Shown: positions 40,046 through 48,602, counted from the stretch's first letter. The stretch is 64,000 bases of DNA from Oscillospiraceae bacterium (GCA_015064735.1 SVRP01000008.1:1-64000); one strand, 5' to 3'. Program-made: numbers and translations. Notes: generated by a model from the letters alone, not told the origin.

Positions 40046-40139
40046 TGGCGGAGAAGGAGAGATTTGAACTCTCGCGCCGGTTATATCCGACCTACACCCT
40101 TAGCAGGGGCGCCTCTTCGGCCAACTTGAGTACTTCTCC
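40046..40139 (-). tRNA. tRNA-Ser(GCT)
   Basis: 94 nt, class II with a long variable arm. Acceptor GGAGAAG/CTTCTCC, anticodon stem CCCCT..AGGGT-type with loop CTGCTAA (anticodon GCT), T-arm GAGAG-TTCAAAT-CTCTC, discriminator G, encoded CCA. Confidence 0.95.
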
Positions 40140-40175
40140 ATATGGCAAGCCGCCGTTTTTCAAGCTTGCCAAATT

Positions 40176-40204
40176 ATTATACCCCATTTCTTCTCGTTTG
40201 TCAA
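40176..40204 (-). promoter_or_regulatory. Promoter of tRNA-Ser
   Basis: Minus strand TTGACA (40199-40204), 17-bp spacer, TATAAT (40176-40181). Between it and the tRNA a short hairpin, GGCAAGC/GCTTGCC, would be in the 5' leader. Confidence 0.9.
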
Positions 40205-40237
40205 TATCTTTTTTTGCTTTTTAGGGGCTTTTTTACT

Positions 40238-40765
40238 TTATTTTTCGTCTTTTTCTTTCCTTTTTCTGAATACCAGCAATTTGCTGAACACGTAATTGCC
40301 CGCAATCACTATCACTGCCGCTATGATTTTGGCTGTGATCTCGTTGAAATTCAGATTTTTGCCGAATATCGCCACTCCATTCAATTTTGGAACAATTGCG
40401 GAAAGAGCCATTCCTCCAAACAGTGTTACAGCATAATCAAGTCCCAGCGTTACAAGTCGTCCCGCCGCAAACAGTCCCAGCTGCGGCAGCATCGGTGCGC
40501 TCTTATCCGCATCTGTAAACACCCACCGTCTGTTGGTAAAGTACGCAAAGAGCACTGCGGCTATCCACTGCACTATCTGAGCAACTGTATATACGAGAAG
40601 ATATTTTCCTCCCTCGGTCTGCTCAGCGGGAATTCCCGCCACAGCCTTTCCTCCGAGCAGTACGGCGAAATACACCGCCCATCCCACGAAGGTCGTCAGC
40701 AATCCAAAAAAGAGGTAGTTTACAATTTCCCTATGCTTTACATAGGAGTCCTTAATTTTCCCCAT
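40238..40765 (-). CDS. GtrA-family membrane protein
   Basis: 175 residues with four transmembrane helices and the GtrA pattern: NYLFFGLLTTFVGWAVYF at the start, AYFTNRRWVF in the centre, and NYVFSKLLVFR at the end. The family is linked to flipping or transfer of polyprenyl-linked sugars to cell-wall polymers. The gene begins 10 bp after rarA and is probably co-transcribed with it. Confidence 0.92.
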   Translation of the reverse strand: MGKIKDSYVKHREIVNYLFFGLLTTFVGWAVYFAVLLGGKAVAGIPAEQTEGGKYLLVYTVAQIVQWIAAVLFAYFTNRRWVFTDADKSAPMLPQLGLFAAGRLVTLGLDYAVTLFGGMALSAIVPKLNGVAIFGKNLNFNEITAKIIAAVIVIAGNYVFSKLLVFRKRKEKDEK

Positions 40766-40775
40766 GGGTTCTCCT

Positions 40776-41999
40776 TCAACTCTTTTCGCCCTTTATTTTC
40801 TCCCAATAAATTCTTGCGGCATCCTCGTTTTTATTCTGACCGAAGCTATAATATTTTCTGTCCTTTAGGTCATCGGGCAGATACTGCTGCTCCACGTAGT
40901 GGTTCTTATAGTCATGGGGATATTTATACCCTTTAAACAAGGGACTTTGCAAATGCGGGGGCACTATTCTGCCCCTTCCCGCCTCAATATCTGCAAGGGC
41001 TGCGTCGATTGCCGCTTCGGCTGAGTTGGACTTGGGAGCTGTCGCCAGCATTATTGCGGCATTTGCCAATGGTATTCTGGCTTCGGGCATTCCCATCTCC
41101 TTTGCCGATTCGCAGCATGCTCTCGTAACCGCAGCCGCCAAGGGATAAGCCTGTCCTATATCCTCGCTGGCGATGACCTGAAGCCGTCTGCATACCGAAA
41201 TAAGCTCACCGAGTGAGAGTAGCTTTGCAACGTAAAATATCGCCGCATCGGGGTCGGAGCCTCGTATAGACTTTTGCAAGCAGGAAAGGAGATCAAAATG
41301 AGTATCGTCGTCAAAGTTTCCGACTCTTACGTTAAAGCCGTCCACCACTTCCCGACTTATCTCTTTTTCCGCGGCAAAATATGAATTTTCCAAAAGAACT
41401 ATTGCGTGTCTTACGTCCCCCGACGTTGCTCTCGCGATATACTCAAGCGTATCGGCAGACGCCGTTTTCTCAAGCTTTTCCCTTTCATTCAAATGAGCCA
41501 CGGCGCGCTCAAGGGCTTTTATGCACTCCGCGGGGGGCACGGGTTTAAATTCAAAGAGGGAAGATCGGGAAATGATAGCGTTATAGATGTAAAAATGAGG
41601 ATTTTCGGTAGTTGACGCAATAAGTGTAACTCTGCCGTCCTCGATATATTCCAGCAGTGCCTGCTGCTGTTTCCTGTTGAAATACTGGATCTCATCGATA
41701 TAAAGGAGTATTCCACCCGTACAGAAAACGCTGTTTGCGCTTGTAAGCACGTCCTTTACGTCCGAAATACTTGCGGTTGTCGCGTTCAATCTGTGAAAGA
41801 CCATACCCGATTCTCTTGCGATTATTTCAGCCGCGGTAGTCTTTCCCGTTCCGGGAGGACCGTAGAATATCATATTTGTAACTCTGCCCGATTCTATCAT
41901 TTTTCGAACCACACCCTTTTCTCCGAAAAGGTGGGTCTGACCTACGATATCGTCAAAGCAGCGAGGGCGAAGCTCCTCGGTAATTCTATTACTTGGCAT
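40776..41999 (-). CDS. rarA: Replication-associated recombination protein A (MgsA/RarA)
   Basis: 407 residues. RPRCFDDIVGQTHLFG at the N-terminus, Walker A GPPGTGKTT, Walker B ILLYIDEIQYFN, sensor 1 STTENP and the C-terminal SDPDAAIFYVAKLL domain with AMEGmP-like block (here MGMPEARIPLA) identify the RarA clamp-loader-like AAA+ ATPase that acts at stalled forks. AGGAGG precedes the ATG. First gene of a rarA-gtrA unit. Confidence 0.95.
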   Translation of the reverse strand: MPSNRITEELRPRCFDDIVGQTHLFGEKGVVRKMIESGRVTNMIFYGPPGTGKTTAAEIIARESGMVFHRLNATTASISDVKDVLTSANSVFCTGGILLYIDEIQYFNRKQQQALLEYIEDGRVTLIASTTENPHFYIYNAIISRSSLFEFKPVPPAECIKALERAVAHLNEREKLEKTASADTLEYIARATSGDVRHAIVLLENSYFAAEKEISREVVDGFNVRVGNFDDDTHFDLLSCLQKSIRGSDPDAAIFYVAKLLSLGELISVCRRLQVIASEDIGQAYPLAAAVTRACCESAKEMGMPEARIPLANAAIMLATAPKSNSAEAAIDAALADIEAGRGRIVPPHLQSPLFKGYKYPHDYKNHYVEQQYLPDDLKDRKYYSFGQNKNEDAARIYWEKIKGEKS

Positions 42000-42043
42000 T
42001 TTTCCTCCGTGGAATTTTTGATGTAAGGATTGGGTACAGCGTG

Positions 42044-42083
42044 CCCTACAAACGGGATGTCGAGGGCGCCATCCCCTACGTGG
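42044..42083. repeat. Short hairpin repeat of the GTAGGG family
   Basis: CCCTACAAACGGGATGTCGA followed by GGGCGCCATCCCCTACGTGG: stem GGGATG/CATCCC with CCCTAC ends. The same sequence, inverted, is at 11448-11478. Confidence 0.55.
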
Positions 42084-42116
42084 TTATGTGTACGCCCAGC
42101 ATCCTGATTCAGCATT

Positions 42117-42767
42117 TTACTTCTTTCCGAACAGACTGCCTAAAAGGGAAATAATCGACGGCAGGAGCATAAAAACAATCAAGAATGCCGCAACAAGGGC
42201 AACTACCGATATAACGGTTCTGCCCACAGATATTCCCTTAATATCGAATTTCGTTTCCGCAGTCCCCTTAAGCTCCTCGGGAATATAGAAATGATGCTCG
42301 TCCGGATTCATTTTGAATTTGGGTATTTTGAGCTTTTTCGGAAGCTTCTTATCGGTTTTGCGATTTTCCTCGTAGCCTTCCATTTTTTCGGCGCATTCTC
42401 TATCGTATTCTTCTTCTTCTCTGCATCGCACAACGCGGCGCAAGGATACTCCTTTCCTTACCGCATAGCGAATAAATAGCTTGTCCGCAAAATCAAGCTC
42501 GGGAAGGGTCTTGCTCGTCTCAGCGGACAGGGCTCCCTCTCCGATAAGCTTGTGAACGAAAACTCCGTTCATTCTCTTGGATATAACAGAGAAAATAGCC
42601 GCGAGAATAAGTCCCAGAAACAGACCGAGTATTATGATGGGCACGGAAAGCCCCGACGAATTGCTGCTGAACACTCCGCCGTCCTCTATATAGGTTCTGT
42701 AAAGAGACGTCCACAGGCTCTCCTTGCCTTCAGCGGCAAGACACACGCCCGAATATCCGTTTATCAT
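42117..42767 (-). CDS. Membrane protein with two helices, unknown function
   Basis: 216 residues. A transmembrane helix near residues 42-64 (SVPIIILGLFLGLILAAIFSV) and another near 183-207 (VGRTVISVVALVAAFLIVFML) enclose a charged cytoplasmic domain with many Glu/Lys (CREEEEYDRECAEKMEGYEE; KTDKKLPKKLKIPKFKMNPD). No family recognised. It follows serS by 24 bp. Confidence 0.65.
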   Translation of the reverse strand: MINGYSGVCLAAEGKESLWTSLYRTYIEDGGVFSSNSSGLSVPIIILGLFLGLILAAIFSVISKRMNGVFVHKLIGEGALSAETSKTLPELDFADKLFIRYAVRKGVSLRRVVRCREEEEYDRECAEKMEGYEENRKTDKKLPKKLKIPKFKMNPDEHHFYIPEELKGTAETKFDIKGISVGRTVISVVALVAAFLIVFMLLPSIISLLGSLFGKK

Positions 42768-42791
42768 GTATTTTTCTCTCTTAATTTTAAA

Positions 42792-44075
42792 TTATTTCTT
42801 GATTATTTCAACGCCAACGTACTTACGAAGAACCTCGGGAACTACTACCGAGCCGTCTGCAAGCTGATTCTGCTCAACGAGAGCGGGAAGGATTCGGCTG
42901 GTTGCAAGTCCGGAGCCGTTAAGGGTATGAACGAACTCTGTCTTACCCGTTGCCTCTCTCTTAACTCTTATCATACCGCGTCTTGCCTGGTAATCACGGG
43001 CATTGGATACAGAGGAAACCTCCTTATATCCGTTCATAGAGGGAATATTTATTTCGATATCGTAGGTTCTTGCCATAGACGCAGAGCAGTCCTCTGCCGC
43101 AAGCTTAACGGTACGGAAGTGGAATCCGAGACCCTTAACAAGATTTTCAGCCTTCATAACGAGCTCGTCGAATGCCTCGTCGCTCTTTTCGGGGAGAGTG
43201 TACTGGAACATTTCGACCTTATTGAACTGATGGCCTCTTACCATTCCTCTTTCGTCGGAGCGATAGGAGCCTGCCTCGCGGCGGAAGCAAGGAGTATAGC
43301 TTACGAGCTTCTTGGGAAGATCTGCCTCGGTGAGTATCTCGTTTCTGTAAAGAGAAGCAAGAGCAGCCTCGGCGGTGGGAAGCATGTAGCGGCTTCTGTT
43401 GTCGGTGTTGTTCTCAATCCTGAATACCTCATCGGCAAACTTGGGGAACTGACCGGCGGTTACACCGCACTCATACTCAAGCATGTGAGGAGGAAGGATA
43501 AGCTCATATCCGTCGCCGAGGTGGGTATCGATAAAGTAGTTAAGGAGCGCCCATTCAAGGCGTGCGCCCATGCCTCTGTATATCCAGAAGCCCGAGCCCG
43601 AGAGCTTGGTTCCTCTGTCGTAGTCAACGAGTCCGAGATCGGTACAAAGGTCAACGTGGTTCTTAGGCTCAAAATCAAAGGTCTTGGGCTCGCCGAAATA
43701 ACGGAGAGGCTCATTGTTCTCCTTACCGCCGGGGAGAAGGTCCTCGTCGGGAAGGTTGGGAAGACCGAGCATTACAGACGTGAGCTGGCAATCAACCTCC
43801 TTGAGTCTGTCGTCGATAGCCTTGGTCTTTGCGGAAAGCTCCTTCATCTGCGCGAAGATAGGAGCTACGTCCTTGCCCTCCTTCTTATATACGGGAATGA
43901 GCTTGTTGGTCTTATTCTGCTCCGCCTTTATTGCCTCTGTATCTGCAATAAGCGCTCTTCTCTCTGCGTCAAGAGCAAGAATCTGCTCGATTTCTTCCTT
44001 TGCATCCTTACCCTTCTTTGCAAGTCTCGCTATGACCTCCTCGGGCTTTTCCTTTATATACTTGATGTCTAACAT
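42792..44075 (-). CDS. serS: Seryl-tRNA synthetase
   Basis: 427 residues, normal length. The N-terminal coiled-coil arm (residues 1-105, rich in Lys/Glu) binds the long variable arm of tRNA-Ser; class II motifs follow, with GMVRGHQFNKVEMF as motif 2 and NGSGLATSRILPALVE as motif 3. It charges tRNA-Ser with serine. There is no room for a T-box in the 47 bp upstream. Confidence 0.97.
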   Translation of the reverse strand: MLDIKYIKEKPEEVIARLAKKGKDAKEEIEQILALDAERRALIADTEAIKAEQNKTNKLIPVYKKEGKDVAPIFAQMKELSAKTKAIDDRLKEVDCQLTSVMLGLPNLPDEDLLPGGKENNEPLRYFGEPKTFDFEPKNHVDLCTDLGLVDYDRGTKLSGSGFWIYRGMGARLEWALLNYFIDTHLGDGYELILPPHMLEYECGVTAGQFPKFADEVFRIENNTDNRSRYMLPTAEAALASLYRNEILTEADLPKKLVSYTPCFRREAGSYRSDERGMVRGHQFNKVEMFQYTLPEKSDEAFDELVMKAENLVKGLGFHFRTVKLAAEDCSASMARTYDIEINIPSMNGYKEVSSVSNARDYQARRGMIRVKREATGKTEFVHTLNGSGLATSRILPALVEQNQLADGSVVVPEVLRKYVGVEIIKK

Positions 44076-44122
44076 TTTTATTTCCTCTTTTCTTTATTTA
44101 TTATTTTTCCATTATTTTGAAA

Positions 44123-45022
44123 TTAAACGGTCTCGTTAAATATATCGTTGCCGCAGAGCGAGAGCAAAAGCGCTTCGAGATCTGCGTCGTCGTCGTAGCT
44201 GAGCTCAACGACCTTCTTTCTTGTGGAGCGTGAAATTCTTACCTTTCTTCCGAGAGTAGACATGGCACGTCTTTCAAGCTCCTTCATCTGTACTCTTACC
44301 TGGGGATTTACCTTTTCTTCTTCCTCAACCTCCTCGGGTACGGTATTCATGCGCTTAACAGCCGCCTCAACCTCTCTTACGGAGAGCTGACGCTCCACAG
44401 CCTTAGCAGCCAGGTCTATCATTGCCTCCTCGCTTCCAAGGGCGAGAAGGGCTCTTGCGTGTCCCGTCGTAAGGTCGCCTGCGCGGAGCATTTCAAGAAC
44501 CTCCTTGGGAAGATCGAGAAGGCGGAGCATATTCGCAACAGTCGAGCGGTTTTTACCGACCTGCTTTGCTACCTGATCCTGCGTAAGACCGAATCTTTCG
44601 ATAAGAGCTCCGTAACCCATAGCCTCTTCCACGGGGTTAAGATCCTCTCTTTGGATGTTTTCAATCATGGCAACCTGTGCCGCCTTAAGCTCATCGCCGT
44701 CAAATACTATTGCGGGAATCTCCGAAAGTCCCGCCATTTTTGCCGCTCTCCAACGGCGCTCTCCTGCGATTATCTCGTAGGTTCCCGCAAATGCGTCGTT
44801 CTCTCTTACTATTATGGGCTGGAGAACACCGTAGTTTGCAATTGAATCAGCAAGAACCTCAAGAGCCTCGCGCTCAAAGGTCTTTCTCGGCTGATCACCT
44901 CTGGGCTCTATATCGGCTATGCGCAGATTCTGTCCCGCGCCGCCCTTGCTGTCAAGGACGTTATCGCCCATTATTTCGTAGAAGGACCTTCCAAGCCCTC
45001 TGCCTTCGTTTTTCTTTGCCAT
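44123..45022 (-). CDS. parB: Chromosome-partitioning protein ParB (Spo0J)
   Basis: 299 residues. A short N-terminal GRGLGRSFYEIMGDN peptide matches the ParA-stimulating motif of ParB. The CTPase domain has GDQPRKTF, GERRWRAAKMAG and ENIQREDLNPVEEA, followed by the helix-turn-helix LTQDQVAKQVGKNRSTVANM and a C-terminal dimerisation domain. It loads at parS sites (46496-46644, 48397-48412) as CTP-dependent clamps and recruits SMC. In the soj-parB cluster, 61 bp after the small ParB-peptide gene. Confidence 0.95.
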   Translation of the reverse strand: MAKKNEGRGLGRSFYEIMGDNVLDSKGGAGQNLRIADIEPRGDQPRKTFEREALEVLADSIANYGVLQPIIVRENDAFAGTYEIIAGERRWRAAKMAGLSEIPAIVFDGDELKAAQVAMIENIQREDLNPVEEAMGYGALIERFGLTQDQVAKQVGKNRSTVANMLRLLDLPKEVLEMLRAGDLTTGHARALLALGSEEAMIDLAAKAVERQLSVREVEAAVKRMNTVPEEVEEEEKVNPQVRVQMKELERRAMSTLGRKVRISRSTRKKVVELSYDDDADLEALLLSLCGNDIFNETV

Positions 45023-45083
45023 TTTTTATACCAACCTTTTCTTATAATATCGGATTTTGTATAATTCTGTTAGTTTTGTATAA

Positions 45084-45530
45084 TTATTTTCCGTATTCTC
45101 TGAATAAAGCCTTAAGACTTTTTCTCGGAGCTTCGGTTACGGTTTCTTCTTTGCGTGAACCGTTGGCAATTATAACCACGGGTTCTGTGGGTATATTCTC
45201 ATTTTCAGTAGCTGTTTTTTTCGCAATTACCGAAGCCGAGTCGCTTTTTTCCTCTTTTTCGGTCTCACCGTAAATATCCTCAAGGCTCAAAGGCGCGGAA
45301 TATGACGAGCGACCTGCCGTGATCGGAGTTATCTCGGTGTGAACCTGTGGCTCTCTGTAATCGGTAGAAAGGGTGTGCAGGATTTCTCTGCTTTCCACAG
45401 CCTCGGGAGATACGGTTACATCTCCCGTGGAATCATGCCGCACAACTGTACCGCTTACTCTGACCGAGGGAGAATTATCCTCAAGAAGATCCCCAAGTCC
45501 GCGTCCGAGACCGGATGTGTTTTTTGACAT
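45084..45530 (-). CDS. Small disordered protein with ParB-like N-terminal peptide
   Basis: 148 residues. It begins MSKNTSGLGRGLGDLLEDN, which resembles the N-terminal GLGKGINALF-type peptide by which ParB stimulates ParA ATPase, but neither CTPase nor HTH domains follow. The remaining 125 residues are acidic, Ser/Thr-rich and probably disordered, with a short basic end (RKSLKALFREYGK). Located between soj and parB, it may compete with or assist ParB in activating Soj. Inference from the peptide and position only. Confidence 0.65.
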   Translation of the reverse strand: MSKNTSGLGRGLGDLLEDNSPSVRVSGTVVRHDSTGDVTVSPEAVESREILHTLSTDYREPQVHTEITPITAGRSSYSAPLSLEDIYGETEKEEKSDSASVIAKKTATENENIPTEPVVIIANGSRKEETVTEAPRKSLKALFREYGK

Positions 45531-45546
45531 TTTACGCTCCCCTTTA

Positions 45547-46308
45547 TTAAATTCTGGTTACAAGCTCTTTCGCAACCTCAAGATACTCTTTGGCGCCCTT
45601 GGAGTTCTTATCATGGTAATACGCCGGGCGTCCAAATCCGGGAGCCTCGGTAAGCTTTACGTTCCTTGATATTTTTGTTTCAAATATCTTGTCCTCATAG
45701 TGCTTTTTAAGCTCCGAGATGACCTGCATGGACAAAAGAAGTCTGTTGTTATACATTGTGATAAGTATTCCACTGACGCTAAGCTCGGGGTTGTAAAGTC
45801 TCTTTATACGGTTTATGGTTATCATAAGCTGAGAAAGTCCCTCAAGCGCGTAGAATTCACACTGCATGGGAACTATTACACCGTCGCTCGCTGCAAAAGA
45901 GTTTACGGTAAGCATTCCCAAGGAAGGAGGACAGTCAACAAGTATGTAGTCATAGTTATCCTTTATTTCCGCAAGAGCATTCTTCATGCAGAATTCGCTT
46001 TCATCAAAGTCAAAAAGGTCAAATTCCGCGCCGGCAAGAGCTGTATTGGTAGGTATTACCGAGAGATTCTGATATGCAGTCTCTATGACAATCTCACTTG
46101 CCTTCTTTTCTCCGGTCAAAAGCTCTTTTGTGGAGCCCTTAAGAGCCTTTTTTGCTATTCCCACACCACTGGTGGTGTTTCCCTGAGGGTCAAGGTCAAT
46201 TATAAGCACCTTGTATCCCAAAAGGCCGAGAGAGGCGGCTATGTTCACACAAGAGGTTGTCTTTCCGACTCCGCCTTTTTGGTTCGCAAAAGAAATTATT
46301 TTTCCCAT
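45547..46308 (-). CDS. soj: Chromosome-partitioning ATPase ParA (Soj)
   Basis: 253 residues. The deviant Walker A KGGVGKTT (residues 11-18), A' motif LVDCPPSLGML and VPMQCEFYALEGL mark it as a Soj-type ParA. ATP-bound dimers coat the nucleoid and, with ParB, segregate origins and influence DnaA activity. Promoter at 46378-46406. It is the first gene of the soj-peptide-parB unit. Confidence 0.96.
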   Translation of the reverse strand: MGKIISFANQKGGVGKTTSCVNIAASLGLLGYKVLIIDLDPQGNTTSGVGIAKKALKGSTKELLTGEKKASEIVIETAYQNLSVIPTNTALAGAEFDLFDFDESEFCMKNALAEIKDNYDYILVDCPPSLGMLTVNSFAASDGVIVPMQCEFYALEGLSQLMITINRIKRLYNPELSVSGILITMYNNRLLLSMQVISELKKHYEDKIFETKISRNVKLTEAPGFGRPAYYHDKNSKGAKEYLEVAKELVTRI

Positions 46309-46377
46309 TTATCATTTCCTTTCTGTGTTTTCAACTTAATGTACAGAGCATAGGCTCGGTAAAATTTCACATCCTAA

Positions 46378-46406
46378 ATTATAGCATATTTTCTTAGTAA
46401 TTTCAA
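46378..46406 (-). promoter_or_regulatory. Promoter of soj
   Basis: Minus strand TTGAAA (46401-46406), 17-bp spacer, TATAAT (46378-46383), about 70 bp before the start codon. Confidence 0.8.
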
Positions 46407-46454
46407 TAGGATTCGAATATTTTTTTGTTAAATTATCATATTTTCTATAAAAAG

Positions 46455-46493
46455 CATAAAATAACCGCCGATTTCGTTTTACGGCGGTTATTG
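46455..46493 (-). terminator. Terminator between noc and soj
   Basis: ATAACCGCC (46461-46469) pairs with GGCGGTTAT (46483-46491); on the minus strand TTTTATGC follows. It lies after the parS cluster and should end noc transcripts. Confidence 0.75.
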
Positions 46494-46495
46494 TG

Positions 46496-46644
46496 CGTTT
46501 CACGTGAAACACTTAATGTGATTCATCATGCTTTTAAATCAAATTTGCAGACGATTTGTTTCACGTGAAACATTTCGGGCGGGCAGATGTATGTTTCACG
46601 TGAAACAAATCAAAGACTCAATTATATACGTTTCACGTGAAACA
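46496..46644. promoter_or_regulatory. Cluster of four parS sites
   Basis: 16-bp palindromes: CGTTTCACGTGAAACA (46496-46511), TGTTTCACGTGAAACA (46557-46572 and 46592-46607, both perfect) and CGTTTCACGTGAAACA (46629-46644). All match the bacterial parS consensus TGTTNCACGTGAAACA. The dense cluster between soj and noc should be the main ParB loading site. Confidence 0.96.
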
Positions 46645-46645
46645 T

Positions 46646-47494
46646 TCAGTTAAATAGCTTTATATGTATTTCGGTGTTATCGTTTTTATTCATTACGTTT
46701 ATCTCCGCATTTTTACCGTGCTTTACCCAAGTATCAACGTAACGTCGAATAGAGCTGACCGTTTCTGCCATTTCTCGGTGAGAATTTGCGTTATCCTTTT
46801 TGTTCGACGCGCTTTGATTAGAGGAATTTGAGTGAAAATTAAGCGTTTTTTCTACATATTCCTCGGTTTGGGACACATTCAGCTTATTTTCAACAATAAA
46901 TTTAAGTGTATCAAAGCGTTCGGTGGGGTCAATTAACCGTAGACAAGCTCTTGCATGTCTCTCGGTAAGCTGATTTTCAAGTATGAATTTTTGTTCTTCA
47001 AGACCAAATTTAAGCAGTCTCATTTTATTCGCAACCGCGGATTGGCTTACCGACATTCGTCTTGCAACCTCCTCCTGTGTCATCTTATGCATTTCTATAA
47101 GCTTTTTATAACCGTATGCTTCCTCAAACATGTTTAAATCCTCTCTCAGAAGATTTTCTATTATTGCAAGCTCGGCAGAGGTTTTTTCGTCGGCTTCCTT
47201 AATTATACACGGAACGGTCAGATATCCCAGCAGCTTTGCGGCGCGCAGCCGTCTTTCTCCGGCTATAAGCTCGTATCTGCATCTATCATCGGGGTCGGAG
47301 GGTCTGACAGTAAGAGGTTGAAGTATCCCGTATCTTCTTATGGAATCAGCAAGTCTTATTATAGAATTTTGATTAAAATCCGACCTGGGTTGAGCTCGAT
47401 TAGGTCGAATATCGTCAATTTTAAGCTGCACAACTGTTTCAAACAGCTCATCCTCGCTTTGTCTGCTTCTTTTGAAGTATTTTAGTTCGTTCAT
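46646..47494 (-). CDS. noc: ParB-family protein, probable Noc (nucleoid occlusion)
   Basis: 282 residues. ParB-like boxes RAQPRSDFNQ, GERRLRAAKLLG and ENLLREDLNMFEEAYGYKKL are followed by the helix-turn-helix MTQEEVARRMSVSQSAVANK. Position next to rsmG is that of Noc in Firmicutes. The N-terminus (MNELKYFKRSRQ) is short and lacks an obvious long amphipathic membrane-targeting helix. I found only parS-type, not typical Noc-binding (TATTTCCCGGGAAATA) palindromes, so whether it binds parS or a separate site is open. Confidence 0.85.
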   Translation of the reverse strand: MNELKYFKRSRQSEDELFETVVQLKIDDIRPNRAQPRSDFNQNSIIRLADSIRRYGILQPLTVRPSDPDDRCRYELIAGERRLRAAKLLGYLTVPCIIKEADEKTSAELAIIENLLREDLNMFEEAYGYKKLIEMHKMTQEEVARRMSVSQSAVANKMRLLKFGLEEQKFILENQLTERHARACLRLIDPTERFDTLKFIVENKLNVSQTEEYVEKTLNFHSNSSNQSASNKKDNANSHREMAETVSSIRRYVDTWVKHGKNAEINVMNKNDNTEIHIKLFN

Positions 47495-47596
47495 TTTAAA
47501 TCTCCTTTGTTTTTTATTAAATTATACCACTTGGGAAATAAAAAAATTATCGAACGACGCTTGTCAAATCATAACGAAGAAAGCACGGAAAAGAAA

Positions 47597-47632
47597 GAAA
47601 AGCCCCTTACTTGTTGTCGTAAGAGGCTTTTC
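47597..47632 (-). terminator. Terminator after rsmG
   Basis: GAAAAGCC(CC)TTAC pairs with GTAAGAGGCTTTTC (about 47597-47632) with A/T-rich flanks, just downstream of the rsmG stop at 47651. Confidence 0.65.
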
Positions 47633-47650
47633 ACTTTAAAATATGACGTT

Positions 47651-48379
47651 TTATAGAGGTTTTTTTGATATTTTAGAGTAATGTCGGGGATAATTTTTTG
47701 GTGTTTCACTTATTTTTTTTATAATTATAAGACTTCTTTCTTCATTTTCCCCATTATCCGACGTTAAATTCAAGGTAATCTTACGTGCTTCGCCTCCACC
47801 GCATATTTCTATACATTTTCTTGATGCCAAAAGCTCGTCGTCGGCCTGCTTGGATTTCATTGCGATAAAGCTACCGTTTTGTCTTACATAAGGCAGACAA
47901 AGCTCGCACAGGATAGGCAAAGCTGCAACGGCTCTTGCGGTAACAGCATCAAATTGTTCTCTGTATTCCTTAGTTAAGGCGAGCTCCTCGGCACGGGCTG
48001 AAATTGCATTCAAGTTTGTGAGTCCGAGGTGTTTTGCCGTCTCATTAACGTAGGCTATTCTTTTTGCCGTTCCGTCCAGTGAGGTTATCTGCAGATCAGA
48101 ACGGAATATAGCAAGAGGGAAAGACGGGAATCCCGCGCCGCAGCCAATGTCAATAATCTTGGAATTTTGCGGAATATGCGGTGAAACGGTAACAGAATCG
48201 ACGTAATGCTTCAATATAACCGCTTTTTCGTCCTTAATAGCCGTCAAGTTCATTGTTTTATTAACCTCAAGCATACGAACGGTGAGCGCGTAAAGCTTAC
48301 GTGCCTGATCCTCGGCGCACTCAATATTATTAAGCTCAAAAATCCGAATACATTCGGATATAATTTCTTTTTCTTCCAT
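47651..48379 (-). CDS. rsmG: 16S rRNA (guanine-527-N7)-methyltransferase RsmG
   Basis: 242 residues. The N-terminal KTMNLTAIKDE, HYVDSV and SAM motif IIDIGCGAGFPSFPLA are diagnostic, with ITSLDGTAKRIAYVNE next. It methylates N7 of G527 in 16S rRNA; loss gives low-level streptomycin resistance in other species. A parS site lies immediately upstream (48397-48412). Confidence 0.96.
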   Translation of the reverse strand: MEEKEIISECIRIFELNNIECAEDQARKLYALTVRMLEVNKTMNLTAIKDEKAVILKHYVDSVTVSPHIPQNSKIIDIGCGAGFPSFPLAIFRSDLQITSLDGTAKRIAYVNETAKHLGLTNLNAISARAEELALTKEYREQFDAVTARAVAALPILCELCLPYVRQNGSFIAMKSKQADDELLASRKCIEICGGGEARKITLNLTSDNGENEERSLIIIKKISETPKNYPRHYSKISKKPL

Positions 48380-48396
48380 AAAAACCTCAATATATA

Positions 48397-48412
48397 CGTT
48401 TCACGTGAAACA
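48397..48412. promoter_or_regulatory. parS site 5
   Basis: CGTTTCACGTGAAACA, the same palindrome as at 46496, 1.75 kb from the main cluster and 17 bp upstream of the rsmG start, where bound ParB or Noc could also affect transcription. Confidence 0.93.
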
Positions 48413-48602
48413 TAAAAAATGCCAAGTGTTAAATACTAAATCAGGCCGCAAATAAGCCGCATAGAGCGTATTTTTATCTTTACCTACCGGCGGACCGTCT
48501 GTATGGCTAAAGTCAGCAAGCTCGCTGTGCGAACATCGCACGTCGATCCCTACAAGATTGGTAGGGATGTGTATAAATATCGTTATTACATTAATTGAAA
48601 AT

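Noticed and set aside
42552..44072. A 506-codon open frame opposite serS
   Set aside because: Antisense shadow of serS; runs through the shared terminator-free gap and shows no protein motif.
44076..44122. A T-box leader before serS
   Set aside because: Only 47 bp separate serS from parB; there is no room for a T-box.
46409..46421. GGATTCGAAT near the soj promoter as another tRNA T-arm look-alike
   Set aside because: No adjoining hairpin or tRNA-end word; probably chance.
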